A stretch of DNA of 35,793 nt from Gammaproteobacteria bacterium (GTDB lineage: Bacteria > Pseudomonadota > Gammaproteobacteria > SZUA-152), in the NCBI GenBank assembly GCA_024276955.1, contig JAJRWE010000107.1, positions 1-35,793 on the forward strand, in the 5' to 3' direction. The notes beneath the pieces are model-generated. The model was not told where the DNA came from, did not search any database, and was given only the letters and a program-made list of their open reading frames with translations. This document shows, piece after piece, positions 8,165 to 17,044 of this stretch. Position 1 is the first letter of the stretch. The number at the start of each line of letters is the position of its first letter. The translations under genes were made by a program, and so were the position numbers.

Positions 8165-8371
8165 ATGAATCTTCCGCGCCTGCTCATCGGTTTGGGTATC
8201 TTCTTACTCGCCATGGGCCTGCTGTGGCCCTGGTTGCTGAAGCTGGGGCTCGGTCGCCTGCCCGGCGATATCGTCATTGAGCGCGGCAATGCGCGTTTTT
8301 ATTTTCCGTTGACCACCTCCATTATTGTCAGCCTGTTGCTCTCTTTGCTGTTCTGGCTGCTGCGAAAATGA
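8165..8371 (+). CDS. DUF2905 family small membrane protein
   Basis: The 68-residue protein consists of two hydrophobic segments joined by a conserved loop (GRLPGDIVIERGN) that marks the DUF2905 family. Function is unknown. Its stop overlaps the start of the following gene (ATGA), so the two are probably translated together. Confidence 0.85.
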   Translation: MNLPRLLIGLGIFLLAMGLLWPWLLKLGLGRLPGDIVIERGNARFYFPLTTSIIVSLLLSLLFWLLRK

Positions 8372-9150
8372 ACGGTAGCGGGCAGCTCCGCCTGTTGCGA
8401 ATTCTGATCCTGCTGCTGGTGTTGCTGGCGGTGGCGGCGAACAGCCTGCTCACCTGGCTGCGTACTACCGACTGGGATCGGCCACTGGTGGTGGCCCTCT
8501 ACCCCATCAATGGCGATGGCAGCCGGGTCTCGGCGGACTACATTGGACGTCTCGATCTGGACGGCTTTGCCGATATCGAGTCGTTTTTCGATGAAGAGGC
8601 CGAGTATTATCATCTGCCGCTGAAGAAACCCTTCGAGCTGGTGCTGGGGCCGGTGCTGGACGAACTGCCACCGCAGCCGCCGCTGCAGCCCGGTGTCATT
8701 GGCAACATGGTGTGGAGTCTGAAGATTCGTTACTGGGCCTGGCGCGTGGCGCGCGATGTCGGGCCGCCGGCGGACATCCAGATGTTCCTGCTGTATTTCG
8801 ACCCGCAGGGACACCCGACGTTGCGCCACTCGCTGGGCCTGCAGAAGGGCCTGCTGGGCATGGTCAACCTGTCCGCCACCCGGCGCATGGCGGGCACCAA
8901 TCGGCTGGTCATCGCCCATGAGCTGCTGCACACCGTTGGTGCCAGCGACAAGTATGACCCGGTCACAGACCTGCCTCTGTATCCCATTGGCTATGCCGAA
9001 CCGGACCGTCAGCCGCTGTTGCCGCAGGAACTGGCGGAGATCATGGCCGGCCGTATACCGATTACGCCGGGGAAGGCGGTGCAGGCGCGCAGTCTCGCTC
9101 AGGCGCTGATCGGCCCGCAGACGGCGCGCGAGATCTACTGGGTTGAATGA
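8368..9150 (+). CDS. Membrane-anchored putative zinc metalloprotease
   Basis: The 260-residue protein has an N-terminal hydrophobic helix (about residues 8-28) that would anchor it in the inner membrane with a periplasmic body. It carries HELLHTVGASDKYD at residues 184-197: an HExxH zinc motif (His184, Glu185, His188) followed by G and acidic residues as in metzincin-like peptidases. I do not recognise a named family. Translational overlap with the DUF2905 gene suggests a shared envelope role. A decayed, internally deleted copy of this gene lies at 10672-10725, about 2 kb downstream. Peptidase activity is inferred from the motif only. Confidence 0.75.
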   Translation: MNGSGQLRLLRILILLLVLLAVAANSLLTWLRTTDWDRPLVVALYPINGDGSRVSADYIGRLDLDGFADIESFFDEEAEYYHLPLKKPFELVLGPVLDELPPQPPLQPGVIGNMVWSLKIRYWAWRVARDVGPPADIQMFLLYFDPQGHPTLRHSLGLQKGLLGMVNLSATRRMAGTNRLVIAHELLHTVGASDKYDPVTDLPLYPIGYAEPDRQPLLPQELAEIMAGRIPITPGKAVQARSLAQALIGPQTAREIYWVE

Positions 9151-9186
9151 TGTTTTTTATGAACCCGACAGCAATACAGGTTATGT

Positions 9187-10023
9187 TCAGTCAGCGTGGT
9201 CTGTTGAGCGCGTTGATTTTGCGATTTGCCACATGATGACAAGCCCGACGCTGAGGTTTTCGGAGCGCTCTACCAGCGGGCTATCCATAAAGACGGCATT
9301 CGATAATATGTCATAGCGAACCAGACCGATGAGTGACAGTTTGTTGAAACGTTTATGGATCACTAGCGTGATTCGGCTGCCACTGTAACCTTTACCGGCA
9401 TTGTATGCTGGCCGTGTTGAGAGTGAATCTTCCGTTGATACGTCGTAAAAATAGCCATGATAACGCTGTGTTGCGTAGATGGGGCCCAGTGAAAGTTCCC
9501 ATCTTGAATGATTGTAGTGGTGTTTTATATTGATGAATGGTGCAAATGTCCAGCCGTGATCACCGAGAGACAAATCATCCTCATTGATGGAAAAGGCGGC
9601 TCGCAGGGGAAGTTCCAATGACAGGTGAGTCTTTTTGTTTTCTGATTCCCATAACCGGCTAATGAGTGATGGGCCGATTTCGAATGTCGGGTCTAATCGT
9701 GACATCCCCCTCCGAGCACTATTATCATCCGGACTGGCGGGTAGGCTGGCGGCAAGACTAAAATCGAGTGTGACAGTTTTGGAGGTATAGAGAAATCCTT
9801 GTATACGTCCATCGCCAACCTTGAGGCGCTCGCCTCGGTATATTATTGCGGGAAAGGGGAGCGCAAGCGTACTGTAGCTATTGGAACCACGGTAGTGGGG
9901 GAGTCGCATGCCTGCAAGGCCTGCGCTAACCTCCCAGACAGGCAGGTGTTCGGCCCGCGCAAAAGGGGTATTGATGAAGAATATAAATAGCAATAAAAAG
10001 AATGGGCTGAATTGTTGTTTCAT
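9187..10023 (-). CDS. MipA/OmpV family outer membrane protein
   Basis: The 278-residue protein has a cleavable signal peptide (ending PFARA) and then the MipA/OmpV start pattern (EVSAGLAGMRLPHYRGSNS, in which the YRGS and PAIIYRG motifs are typical). The rest alternates as beta strands of an outer-membrane barrel. MipA of E. coli is linked to murein synthesis and hydrolase scaffolding, OmpV to adhesion; which applies here is unknown. It is convergent with the metalloprotease gene and stands alone. Confidence 0.85.
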   Translation of the reverse strand: MKQQFSPFFLLLFIFFINTPFARAEHLPVWEVSAGLAGMRLPHYRGSNSYSTLALPFPAIIYRGERLKVGDGRIQGFLYTSKTVTLDFSLAASLPASPDDNSARRGMSRLDPTFEIGPSLISRLWESENKKTHLSLELPLRAAFSINEDDLSLGDHGWTFAPFINIKHHYNHSRWELSLGPIYATQRYHGYFYDVSTEDSLSTRPAYNAGKGYSGSRITLVIHKRFNKLSLIGLVRYDILSNAVFMDSPLVERSENLSVGLVIMWQIAKSTRSTDHAD

Positions 10024-10254
10024 TATTCAATCGCTGGAGGTTTAATTTCCCGCAGTTCGCCACAAACGCCTACTTTTGGTGCTGCTAACGCCGTCTTCCG
10101 GCATGTTTTTAGCCGGATTCCAGGGGATACCTGATTGCGATATCCACTTCACCGCTTTCTGGCAGTTGCATCCTGGCTTTCAGGTGAATTCGTTGATGAC
10201 CATACACTTAGACTTACCTCGAAGCGGTCAACTGATTAATCTAGGTTTAAGGGT
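10024..10254. other. Non-coding stretch with a decayed MITE end
   Basis: No gene is supported. At 10228-10245 the sequence TCAACTGATTAATCTAGG is a degraded version of the MITE right terminal repeat, followed by AT-rich TTTAA. The TetR remnant begins about ten bases later, so the insertion probably removed its 5' end. CGCCTACTTTTGGTG at about 10068 also occurs near 3466. Confidence 0.4.
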
Positions 10255-10676
10255 TTGAACGGTCTTCTAACGACGATTGCCGCACGAGGATACCAGGCAC
10301 TTACCGAAACCATGATCGAAGAGTGCGAAGCAGCCCCGTCACCGATCCACATGCGCGCCTTGTTGTCATTTGCAATGGCTACCTACGGTTTGTGCAGGAG
10401 AATGAGTCGTTGTTCGATCTCATGTTCTTGGCCAAAGAGCTTTGCTACGATGACCCCGAACGGCAGCGAGAATCGGCGCTTGCTCGCCAGGTGCTTCACG
10501 AGGGTTGTGCTCCGTTTAAACACGGCTCAGCCGGAAATAAAGGAACAGAAATTATGATCTGGGCATTGGTCCATGGCTTTGCGGGCATTTTGCGCAAACG
10601 CCGAGTCCGAGCCGATAATCACCCTGCCAAAAACATTTTCTTTGAGGATATCTTACCCCACCTCGATCACGGATGA
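10255..10676 (+). pseudogene. TetR-family regulator remnant (C-terminal ligand domain only)
   Basis: Two adjacent reading frames together spell the C-terminal domain of a TetR regulator of the WHG type: LLTTIAARGYQALTETM in the first frame, then VTDPHARLVVICNGYLRF, ESLFDLMF and MIWALVHGFAGIL in the second. The frame changes near 10315-10335. The N-terminal DNA-binding domain is absent; the left boundary sits next to the decayed MITE end. It cannot function as a regulator. The last codons run into the metalloprotease-gene fragment. Confidence 0.6.
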
Positions 10677-10734
10677 AGAGGCCGAGTACTACTATCTACC
10701 GCTGTACCCCATTGGCCATGCCGAATGGGATTGA
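10672..10734 (+). pseudogene. Deleted second copy of the metalloprotease gene
   Basis: Bases 10672-10704 match 8590-8622 with 4 differences, and 10705-10725 match 8980-9000 with 2. In protein terms DEEAEYYYLPL is joined directly to YPIGHAE, corresponding to residues 75-85 and 205-211 of the intact gene, so 119 codons including the HExxH motif are deleted in frame. A stop follows at once. It is a scar of a former paralogue. Confidence 0.7.
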
Positions 10735-10859
10735 ATGCTGTGACTCCGGATGTATCTGGATACATTCGGATACAATGTTGATGCCAGTGGCTATTTTATT
10801 TTGCATCAGGATGTCAGAGTATGTGCGCATGCGAATGGGCCGGTTGAGGTGGGGAACGG

Positions 10860-11573
10860 ATGTCAGCAGAACAGGTGGGCGGCGGCGATGGAAATTTTTT
10901 CGTTGCTGCACGAGGCTGGCGGCATCCGGCCTGGGTGGAAAATTTCTATCCCGAGGGCCTGCCGGCAGACTGGCAGTTGTCCTACTATAGCAACGAGTTT
11001 CGCGCCGTGGTGGTGCCGGCGGATGAGTGGGCGAGCGTCGATGCACTGGACATCGTGCGCTGGCAGGAAGACACCGACGAGGCATTCCGGTTTTTTCTCG
11101 AAGTGGCCGATCTGCGTACCGGCTGGGCGGATTTCAAGGCATTGGTGGCGCCCCTGGCGGAGCAGATCGGTGGCATCCTGTTGCGGCCCGCGCACTGTGA
11201 TACCGATCTGACACAACTGGAATTGTCCCTGCAACGGGCACGGCAACTGGCCCCGGTGACGGTGATTCTGCCGTCGGGGCTGGTGCTCAGCGACACGGGT
11301 CGGCAACGGCTGCTGGATGACGGCATCGCCTCGCCCTGGAACATCGACCAGGGGGCACCGTGCTGGACGCCGGGCACACTGGCATTGGCGTGCACCGATG
11401 CCACCGTGCGCACACCGCGCCAGTGGCGCAAGGTGGTGGAGAATTGTCTGAGTTTCGGTGTCGATAGTGACACCGTTTTATTGATGCTGGAGGGCGAGGC
11501 CCCGGATATCGAGGCCCTGCGAGTGACCATGATGATTGCTGACATGCTGCCTGCCACCGAGACGCTGCGTTGA
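10860..11573 (+). CDS. DUF72-like protein of unknown function
   Basis: The 237-residue protein opens with GWRHPAWVENFYPEGLPADWQLSYYSNEF in short pieces (HPAW, FYPEGLP, YYSNEF), the pattern that begins DUF72 TIM-barrel-like proteins. The rest is diverged. No catalytic residues can be named. Its stop is followed within 33 nt by the mlaF ATG and overlaps an alternative mlaF TTG start, so it is the first gene of the mla operon as far as visible. The ATG at 10860 follows a purine-rich GAGGTGGGGA. Confidence 0.65.
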   Translation: MSAEQVGGGDGNFFVAARGWRHPAWVENFYPEGLPADWQLSYYSNEFRAVVVPADEWASVDALDIVRWQEDTDEAFRFFLEVADLRTGWADFKALVAPLAEQIGGILLRPAHCDTDLTQLELSLQRARQLAPVTVILPSGLVLSDTGRQRLLDDGIASPWNIDQGAPCWTPGTLALACTDATVRTPRQWRKVVENCLSFGVDSDTVLLMLEGEAPDIEALRVTMMIADMLPATETLR

Positions 11574-11605
11574 ACACAGAGCCATTGAATACGGAACAAC
11601 CATCG

Positions 11606-12412
11606 ATGCCGGAAGCCTGGGTGCGTATCCGTGGTCTGCGCTACGCGCGTGGCGAACAGGTCATCTTCGAGGGTGTCGACATGGACATCCCGCGTGGCCG
11701 ATTGACCGCCATCATGGGCCCCAGCGGCACCGGTAAGACCACCCTGCTGCGCCTCATCGGCGGCCAGTTGCACGCCGACGCCGGTACGGTGGAGGTGGCC
11801 GGAGAGAATGTCGCCGCCTTGCGCAGCAAGGCGCTGTACCGCCTGCGCAAGCGCATGGGCATGTTGTTTCAGAATGGCGCCCTGCTGACGGATCTGTCGG
11901 TGTTCGATAATGTGGCCTTTCCGCTGCGCGAGCACACCCGTCTGCCGGAACGCATGATCCGCGACCTGGTGCTGATGAAACTGCACGCGGTAGGCTTGCG
12001 CGGTGCGCGCGAGCTGATGCCGGCGCAGCTCTCCGGTGGCATGGCGCGGCGCGTGGCGCTGGCGCGGGCCATTGCCCTGGACCCGCAGATGGTGCTGTTC
12101 GACGAGCCCTTTACCGGCCAGGATCCCATTTCACTGGGTGTGTTGGTGAGCCTGTTGCGCAGCCTTACCGATGCGCTGGGGCTGACGTCAGTGGTGGTGT
12201 CGCACGATGTCCAGGAAAGCCTCTCCATCGCGGATTATGTGTATGTGATTTCCGAGGGCCGGGTGGTAGAGCACGGCACACCGGAGGCGCTACGTCAGTC
12301 TACCTCGCCGTGGGTGCAGCAATTCCTGCAGGGGCAGAGCGATGGCCCGGTGCCGTTCCATTATCCGGCGCCCGATTATCGTGCCGACCTGCTGGCGGAT
12401 GACCGCCCATGA
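11606..12412 (+). CDS. mlaF: Phospholipid ABC transporter ATP-binding protein MlaF
   Basis: This is the ATPase of the Mla inner-membrane complex, which moves phospholipids between the inner membrane and the periplasm to keep outer-membrane asymmetry. It has Walker [10 protein letters not shown] (about 38-46), the signature LSGGMARR, Walker B MVLFDEPF and the switch histidine in VVSHD. With the ATG at 11606 the protein is 268 residues, close to E. coli MlaF. A TTG at 11570 overlapping the previous stop is an alternative start. It overlaps mlaE by 4 nt. Confidence 0.95.
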   Translation: MPEAWVRIRGLRYARGEQVIFEGVDMDIPRGRLTAIMGPSGTGKTTLLRLIGGQLHADAGTVEVAGENVAALRSKALYRLRKRMGMLFQNGALLTDLSVFDNVAFPLREHTRLPERMIRDLVLMKLHAVGLRGARELMPAQLSGGMARRVALARAIALDPQMVLFDEPFTGQDPISLGVLVSLLRSLTDALGLTSVVVSHDVQESLSIADYVYVISEGRVVEHGTPEALRQSTSPWVQQFLQGQSDGPVPFHYPAPDYRADLLADDRP

Positions 12413-13191
12413 TGGATTTTCTGCAGCGCCTGGGTGCGACGGCCTTGGGTGTTACTGAACGTATCGGGCGTGGCCACCTGTTCCTGCTGTATGTGCTGGG
12501 TGGTTTCCCGGGTCTGCTGCCGCGCTTTGGCTTGGTGATAAAACAGATTTACGCCAGCGGTGTCTTATCCCTGCTGATTATCGCCGTATCCGGTCTGTTC
12601 GTCGGCATGGTGCTGGCCCTGCAAGGCTACAATACGCTGGTCGATTTTGGTGCTACCGAGTCGCTGGGTGTGGTGGTAGCGCTGTCGCTGGTGCGTGAGT
12701 TGGGGCCGGTTGTGGGGGCACTGCTGTTTGCCGGCCGCGCCGGCTCGGCATTGACTGCTGAGATCGGCTTGATGAAGGCCACGGAACAGCTCTCGGCGAT
12801 GGAAATGATGGCGGTGAATCCGCTGCATCGGGTGGTGGCACCGCGCCTGTTGGGCGGCATCATCGCCATGCCGTTGCTGGCCGCCATCTTAAGCGCGGTG
12901 GGTATTATCGGCGGTTACCTTGTTGCCGTGGGCCTGCTGGGCGTGGACGAGGGCGCCTTCTGGTCGCAGATGCAGGCCAAGGTGGATCTGTTCGATGACG
13001 TGGCCAGTGGTGTTATCAAGAGTGTGGTATTCGGTTTCGTCGTGACCTGGATCGCGCTCTTCGAGGGCTATGATGCGGTGCCCACATCCGAAGGGGTGAG
13101 CCGTGCCACCACACGTACGGTGGTACATGCTTCGCTGGCGGTGTTGGCACTGAACTTCATCTTGACCGCACTGATGTTTGGGGATGACTGA
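12409..13191 (+). CDS. mlaE: Phospholipid ABC transporter permease MlaE
   Basis: The 260-residue multi-pass protein is the MlaE permease. Family hallmarks include [36 protein letters not shown] (in segments) and the MEMMAVNPL motif. Its start overlaps mlaF (ATGA). It forms the membrane core with MlaD, MlaF and MlaB. Confidence 0.96.
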   Translation: MMDFLQRLGATALGVTERIGRGHLFLLYVLGGFPGLLPRFGLVIKQIYASGVLSLLIIAVSGLFVGMVLALQGYNTLVDFGATESLGVVVALSLVRELGPVVGALLFAGRAGSALTAEIGLMKATEQLSAMEMMAVNPLHRVVAPRLLGGIIAMPLLAAILSAVGIIGGYLVAVGLLGVDEGAFWSQMQAKVDLFDDVASGVIKSVVFGFVVTWIALFEGYDAVPTSEGVSRATTRTVVHASLAVLALNFILTALMFGDD

Positions 13192-13275
13192 TGTTTGGAG
13201 CATTTGCAGGATTTAGGTCATTACCAGGAAGGAGTACCCATATGAGGAGCGAGGATAAATGTTGGGGATGAGCAA

Positions 13276-13737
13276 ATGATGCAATCACGCGGTGTACAGA
13301 TATGGGTGGGCCTGCTTGTTATTGCGGGCATGGCGGCATTGCTGATGTTGGCCATGAAGGTGAGTAATATTCGTGTCTTTAGTGCTGAAAATGGCTATGC
13401 AGTCAGCGCCAATTTCGAGAACATTGGTGGCCTTAAGGTGCGTTCGCCAGTGACCATGGCCGGGGTGGTGGTGGGTCGGGTGTCGGAAATCGGTTTCGAC
13501 AGTGAGATCTACGAGGCCGTGGTAACGATGAATATCGACCCGCGCTACGACAACCTCCCCGAAGATACCTCGGCCAGCATTTTCACCTCCGGTCTGCTCG
13601 GTGAGCAATACATCGGCCTGGAGGCCGGTGGTGCGGAAAGCTATCTACATGATGGTGACCGTATCCAGCTGACCCAGTCGGCGATCGTGCTGGAGAAACT
13701 CATCGGCCAGTTCCTGGTCAGCCAGGCGGATAAATGA
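13276..13737 (+). CDS. mlaD: Phospholipid ABC transporter MCE-domain protein MlaD
   Basis: The 153-residue protein has one N-terminal membrane helix (residues about 9-28) and a single MCE domain (about 40-118) with VSANFENIGGLKVRSPVTMAGVVVG in pieces (FENIGGLK, SPVTMAGV) and the GLLGEQYIGLE motif. MlaD forms the periplasmic hexameric ring that binds lipid. A GGGGA about 9 nt upstream supports the ATG at 13276. An 84-bp gap separates it from mlaE. Confidence 0.95.
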   Translation: MMQSRGVQIWVGLLVIAGMAALLMLAMKVSNIRVFSAENGYAVSANFENIGGLKVRSPVTMAGVVVGRVSEIGFDSEIYEAVVTMNIDPRYDNLPEDTSASIFTSGLLGEQYIGLEAGGAESYLHDGDRIQLTQSAIVLEKLIGQFLVSQADK

Positions 13738-13738
13738 C

Positions 13739-15106
13739 ATGGCTTCCCGCCTGACCCTGCTGCTGTTGCTTGCCCTGCTGCCCCTGTCCCGGGGTCAGGC
13801 CGAGACCGTGGTGCTGGATCTGCAACAGGCGGTCGATCGTGCCCTGCAGGTGGACCCACGTATCACCGAGAAAGAACGCCACGTGGATCTGGCGCGTGCC
13901 CAGCTGCGCGAGGTACGCGGTGCCGATGGCTGGAGCCTGGATCTGAACACCTTCCTGGGTTTTGCACCCAAGGTGCGCGGCGGTATTTTCGAGACCACCA
14001 ATGCGGACGGTACGAAAAGCATTGGTGTTCCCTCGGACGCCTTTGATATCAACGGTCTGTCACCGTGGTATTACCTGCAGATGAGGCTCGTCAAACCGCT
14101 GCACACTTTTGGCAAGATCACGCACTATTCCAAGGCCGCAGCGGGCAATATTCAGGTCAAGCGCGGCGATATCCAGCTGGCGCGTGCGCAGACACGGATG
14201 GACATTGCCAAGGCCTATTTCGGCTACCTGGCGGCGCGCGACAGCCGGCGGATGCTCGACGATATGCTCGACAAGCTGCAGGCCGCACTCGACCTGTTGC
14301 AGGGCTGGGTGGACGACGATGAGGGCGATGCCAAGCAGTCCGATCTGTTCGCCCTGCAGACCGGTATGGCGCTGGTCAGGCGCTATCAGGCCGAGGCGCA
14401 GGGCTATGAGCGCATCGCCCTGGAAGGTCTACGCATCCTCACCGGCGTGGGCCCGAACAATGACGTGCAGGTGGCGGACAAACGCCTCAAGCCGCTGCCC
14501 CTGCCGGAGGGTGACCTGAAGGCGTTAACCGCCCTGGCTATGACACGTCGACCCGAGGTGCGGCAGCTGGCGACGGGGCTGGATGCGCGCCGGGAATACA
14601 TGCTGGCCAAGCGCAGCGAGTCCCTGCCGAATATCTATGCCGGTCTGGCGGGCTCCATTTCCTACGCGCCGGGGCGCAAGGATTTTACCGACGTCAGTAT
14701 TTACGATCCCTTTTACTTTGCCGGCATGACGCCCGTCATCGGTCTCAAGTGGGACTGGAACAGCGGCCGTCAACCGGCGCAGGTGGCGCAGGCCAAGGCC
14801 GAGCTGGATGCCACCCTGGCGCTGCGGGATCAGGCGCGTATGGGTATTCCCTTTCAGGTCTCCGAGCAGTACCACACCGTGCACAGTCATCACGAGATGG
14901 TGCAGCAACTGTATGAGGGCAGTCGCTCGGGGCGCCGCTGGCTGATCAGCACCTATGCGGATTTCGAGGCCGGCGTGGAAGAGACGGATAAGTTGGTGTT
15001 GGCCTTTCAAGGCTATGTGGCGGCCTATAGTGATTACCTCAAGGTGGTAAACGCCTACAACATGCATGTCGAACGCCTGCGGGTAGTGACAGGGGATATT
15101 CAATGA
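13739..15106 (+). CDS. TolC family outer membrane protein within the mla operon
   Basis: The 455-residue protein has a signal peptide (ending RGQA) and the TolC/OEP pattern: two long helical hairpin repeats (LQQAVDRALQVDPRI at the start of repeat one; LTALAMTRRPEVRQLATGLDARR of repeat two in pieces ALAMTRRPEV) with beta segments ending in GLKWDWNSGRQ. TolC proteins form outer-membrane channels. The gene starts one base after mlaD and overlaps mlaC by 4 nt, so it is clearly part of the operon. Canonical E. coli mla lacks it. A channel or tether role in lipid trafficking is inference. Confidence 0.85.
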   Translation: MASRLTLLLLLALLPLSRGQAETVVLDLQQAVDRALQVDPRITEKERHVDLARAQLREVRGADGWSLDLNTFLGFAPKVRGGIFETTNADGTKSIGVPSDAFDINGLSPWYYLQMRLVKPLHTFGKITHYSKAAAGNIQVKRGDIQLARAQTRMDIAKAYFGYLAARDSRRMLDDMLDKLQAALDLLQGWVDDDEGDAKQSDLFALQTGMALVRRYQAEAQGYERIALEGLRILTGVGPNNDVQVADKRLKPLPLPEGDLKALTALAMTRRPEVRQLATGLDARREYMLAKRSESLPNIYAGLAGSISYAPGRKDFTDVSIYDPFYFAGMTPVIGLKWDWNSGRQPAQVAQAKAELDATLALRDQARMGIPFQVSEQYHTVHSHHEMVQQLYEGSRSGRRWLISTYADFEAGVEETDKLVLAFQGYVAAYSDYLKVVNAYNMHVERLRVVTGDIQ

Positions 15107-15735
15107 AACGGATAAAGTTTTGGCGCGGGGCCGGCAGGATGGTGCTGTTGTCGATGCTGCTGTGGCTGCCGCTGCCACTGATGGCGGCCCAGTCTCCGCA
15201 GGAGCTGGTGATAGAGACCACCGACAGGATCATCAAGGCCCTCAAGGCCGAGCAGGCGGAAATCAAGAAAAATCCCGCACGGCTGTATGAGATCGTCGAC
15301 GAGATCGTCCTGCCGCATTTTGATTTCCGCCGCATGTCCAGCTGGGTGCTGGGCAAACACTGGCGCAAGGCCAGTCCGGCCGAGCGCGAGCAGTTTGTGA
15401 AGGAATTCCGCGCCCTGCTGGTGCGCACCTATGCCGCGGCCCTGAATGACAATTACGACCAAGAGATCGACTTTTTGCCATTGCGCGCCAAGAAAGATGC
15501 CACGGAGGTCACCGTGCGCACCGAGGTGCAGCTGGATGCCGGTTTCCCCATACCGATCAATTACCGCATGTATCGCACCGAGGATGGTGAATGGCTGGTG
15601 TTCGATGTGAACATCGATGGCGTCAGCCTGGTGACCAATTACCGCAGTTCCTTCTCCAAGGAAATCCGCCAGGGTGGGCTGCCCAAGCTCATCGCCAGGC
15701 TCTCCGAACGCAACCAGCGGGCGATGCATGACTGA
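15103..15735 (+). CDS. mlaC: Phospholipid-binding periplasmic protein MlaC
   Basis: The 210-residue protein has a signal peptide (ending LMAAQ) and the MlaC/Ttg2D fold pattern (LYEIVDEIVLPHFDFRRMSSWVLGKHWRKA in pieces: VLPHFDF, SWVLGKHW; then FRALLVRTYAAAL and VFDVNIDGVSLVTNYR). MlaC ferries phospholipid across the periplasm between the MlaA side and MlaFEDB. Its start overlaps the TolC-like gene and its end overlaps mlaB. Confidence 0.94.
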   Translation: MKRIKFWRGAGRMVLLSMLLWLPLPLMAAQSPQELVIETTDRIIKALKAEQAEIKKNPARLYEIVDEIVLPHFDFRRMSSWVLGKHWRKASPAEREQFVKEFRALLVRTYAAALNDNYDQEIDFLPLRAKKDATEVTVRTEVQLDAGFPIPINYRMYRTEDGEWLVFDVNIDGVSLVTNYRSSFSKEIRQGGLPKLIARLSERNQRAMHD

Positions 15736-16033
15736 GGTACGTCTCGAAGCGGTCTCTCCCGGGTATTACCGGCTTATTGGCGAGCTGGATTTTGACAGCG
15801 TGCCGGCGCTGGCGGGGCATGGCCGGGAGCTGTTCGGCGCGGCCGGCGACGTGCAGGTGAGTCTCGATGCGGTCGAGCGCGGCAACAGCGCCGGCCTCGT
15901 CCTGCTGGTTGACTGGCTGCGCGAGGCTCGCCGTCGCCAGCGGCGGATTCGCTTCACCGGCGTGCCGGCGCAGATGTTGGCGCTGGCCCGGGTCAGCGGC
16001 GTCGATGAGCTGCTTGCACTCGAAGGTCGTTAG
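15728..16033 (+). CDS. mlaB: STAS-domain protein MlaB
   Basis: The 101-residue cytosolic STAS protein carries the NSAGLVLLVDWL segment, whose serine sits where the regulatory Ser/Thr of STAS proteins lies. MlaB binds MlaF and is needed for assembly and ATPase activity. The ATG at 15728 overlaps the end of mlaC by 8 nt; an earlier in-frame start would overlap more and adds no family sequence. Confidence 0.9.
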   Translation: MTEVRLEAVSPGYYRLIGELDFDSVPALAGHGRELFGAAGDVQVSLDAVERGNSAGLVLLVDWLREARRRQRRIRFTGVPAQMLALARVSGVDELLALEGR

Positions 16034-16120
16034 TCGCACGCTACGCCCCCCAATCCCCGTTTCGACGTTTTCTTTCATAAAGCACCTTTTGGTGAAGCCC
16101 TTTTTTTGACAAAAAATGCC

Positions 16121-17044
16121 ATGACCAGCGCCATTTCCATCCAGCAGGTGCACAAGCGCTTTGCTTCCCTGCAGGCCCTCAAGGGCATCTCGATGGAGGT
16201 GCCACAAGGGTCTTTCTTTGGCCTGCTGGGCCCCAACGGCGCCGGCAAGTCCACCCTGATCAGCATCATGGCCGGGCTGGCACGGGCCGATGCGGGCGCT
16301 ATCCGCGTCATGGGGCACGATGTGGTATCGGCCTGGCGCCAGTCGCGCCACGCCCTCGGTGTGGTGCCGCAGGAGCTGGTTTACGATCCCTTCTTTTCCG
16401 TGCGCGAGGTGCTGCGCCTGCAATCGGGCTATTTCGGCCGCGGGCGTGAGAATGACGCCTGGATCGAGGAGCTGCTGGAGACCCTGTCCCTGTCGGACAA
16501 GGCCGACGCCAACCTGCAGGACCTCTCCGGCGGCATGAAGCGCCGCGTGCTCATCGCCCAGGCCCTGGTGCATCGCCCCGAGGTGGTGGTGCTCGACGAG
16601 CCCACCGCCGGTGTCGATGTGGAGCTGCGCCAGTCCCTGTGGCGCTTTGCCCGCCGCCTGCACCGCGAGGGCCACACCATCCTGCTCACTACCCACTATC
16701 TGGAGGAGGCCGAGTCCCTGTGCGACGAAATCGCCATTCTCAATCACGGCGAGCTGGTGACCCGGGACAGCAAGCAAAACCTGCTGGCGCGTTATCCCTG
16801 GCGCACTCTGCATATCAGCGTGGATCGCTCGACCTTTCAGCTGCCGGAGGCACTGGTGTCGCTGCTGACCAGCGCCGATGACAACTGCCTCACCTTCCGC
16901 CTGCACCGCGAACAGGACACCATTGGCGAGGTGCTGGCGGCGCTGCAGTCGGCGGGCCTCACGGTGGTGGATCTGAGCACCGAGGAAGTGGGGCTGGAGG
17001 AGGTCTTTCTGCGCCTTACCGGCCAGTCGGGAGAGGGCGCATGA
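16121..17044 (+). CDS. ABC-2 type exporter ATP-binding protein (YadG-like)
   Basis: The ATPase has Walker A GPNGAGKS, signature LSGGMKRR, Walker B VVVLDEPTAGVD and the H-loop TTHYLEEAE, all typical of ABC-2 exporters of the YadG kind. A C-terminal regulatory segment follows. It is translationally coupled to the permease (ATGA overlap). The substrate is unknown. The ATG at 16121 is chosen over a TTG at 16106. This pair between mla genes and ibaG-murA is a common arrangement in related bacteria. Confidence 0.93.
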   Translation: MTSAISIQQVHKRFASLQALKGISMEVPQGSFFGLLGPNGAGKSTLISIMAGLARADAGAIRVMGHDVVSAWRQSRHALGVVPQELVYDPFFSVREVLRLQSGYFGRGRENDAWIEELLETLSLSDKADANLQDLSGGMKRRVLIAQALVHRPEVVVLDEPTAGVDVELRQSLWRFARRLHREGHTILLTTHYLEEAESLCDEIAILNHGELVTRDSKQNLLARYPWRTLHISVDRSTFQLPEALVSLLTSADDNCLTFRLHREQDTIGEVLAALQSAGLTVVDLSTEEVGLEEVFLRLTGQSGEGA

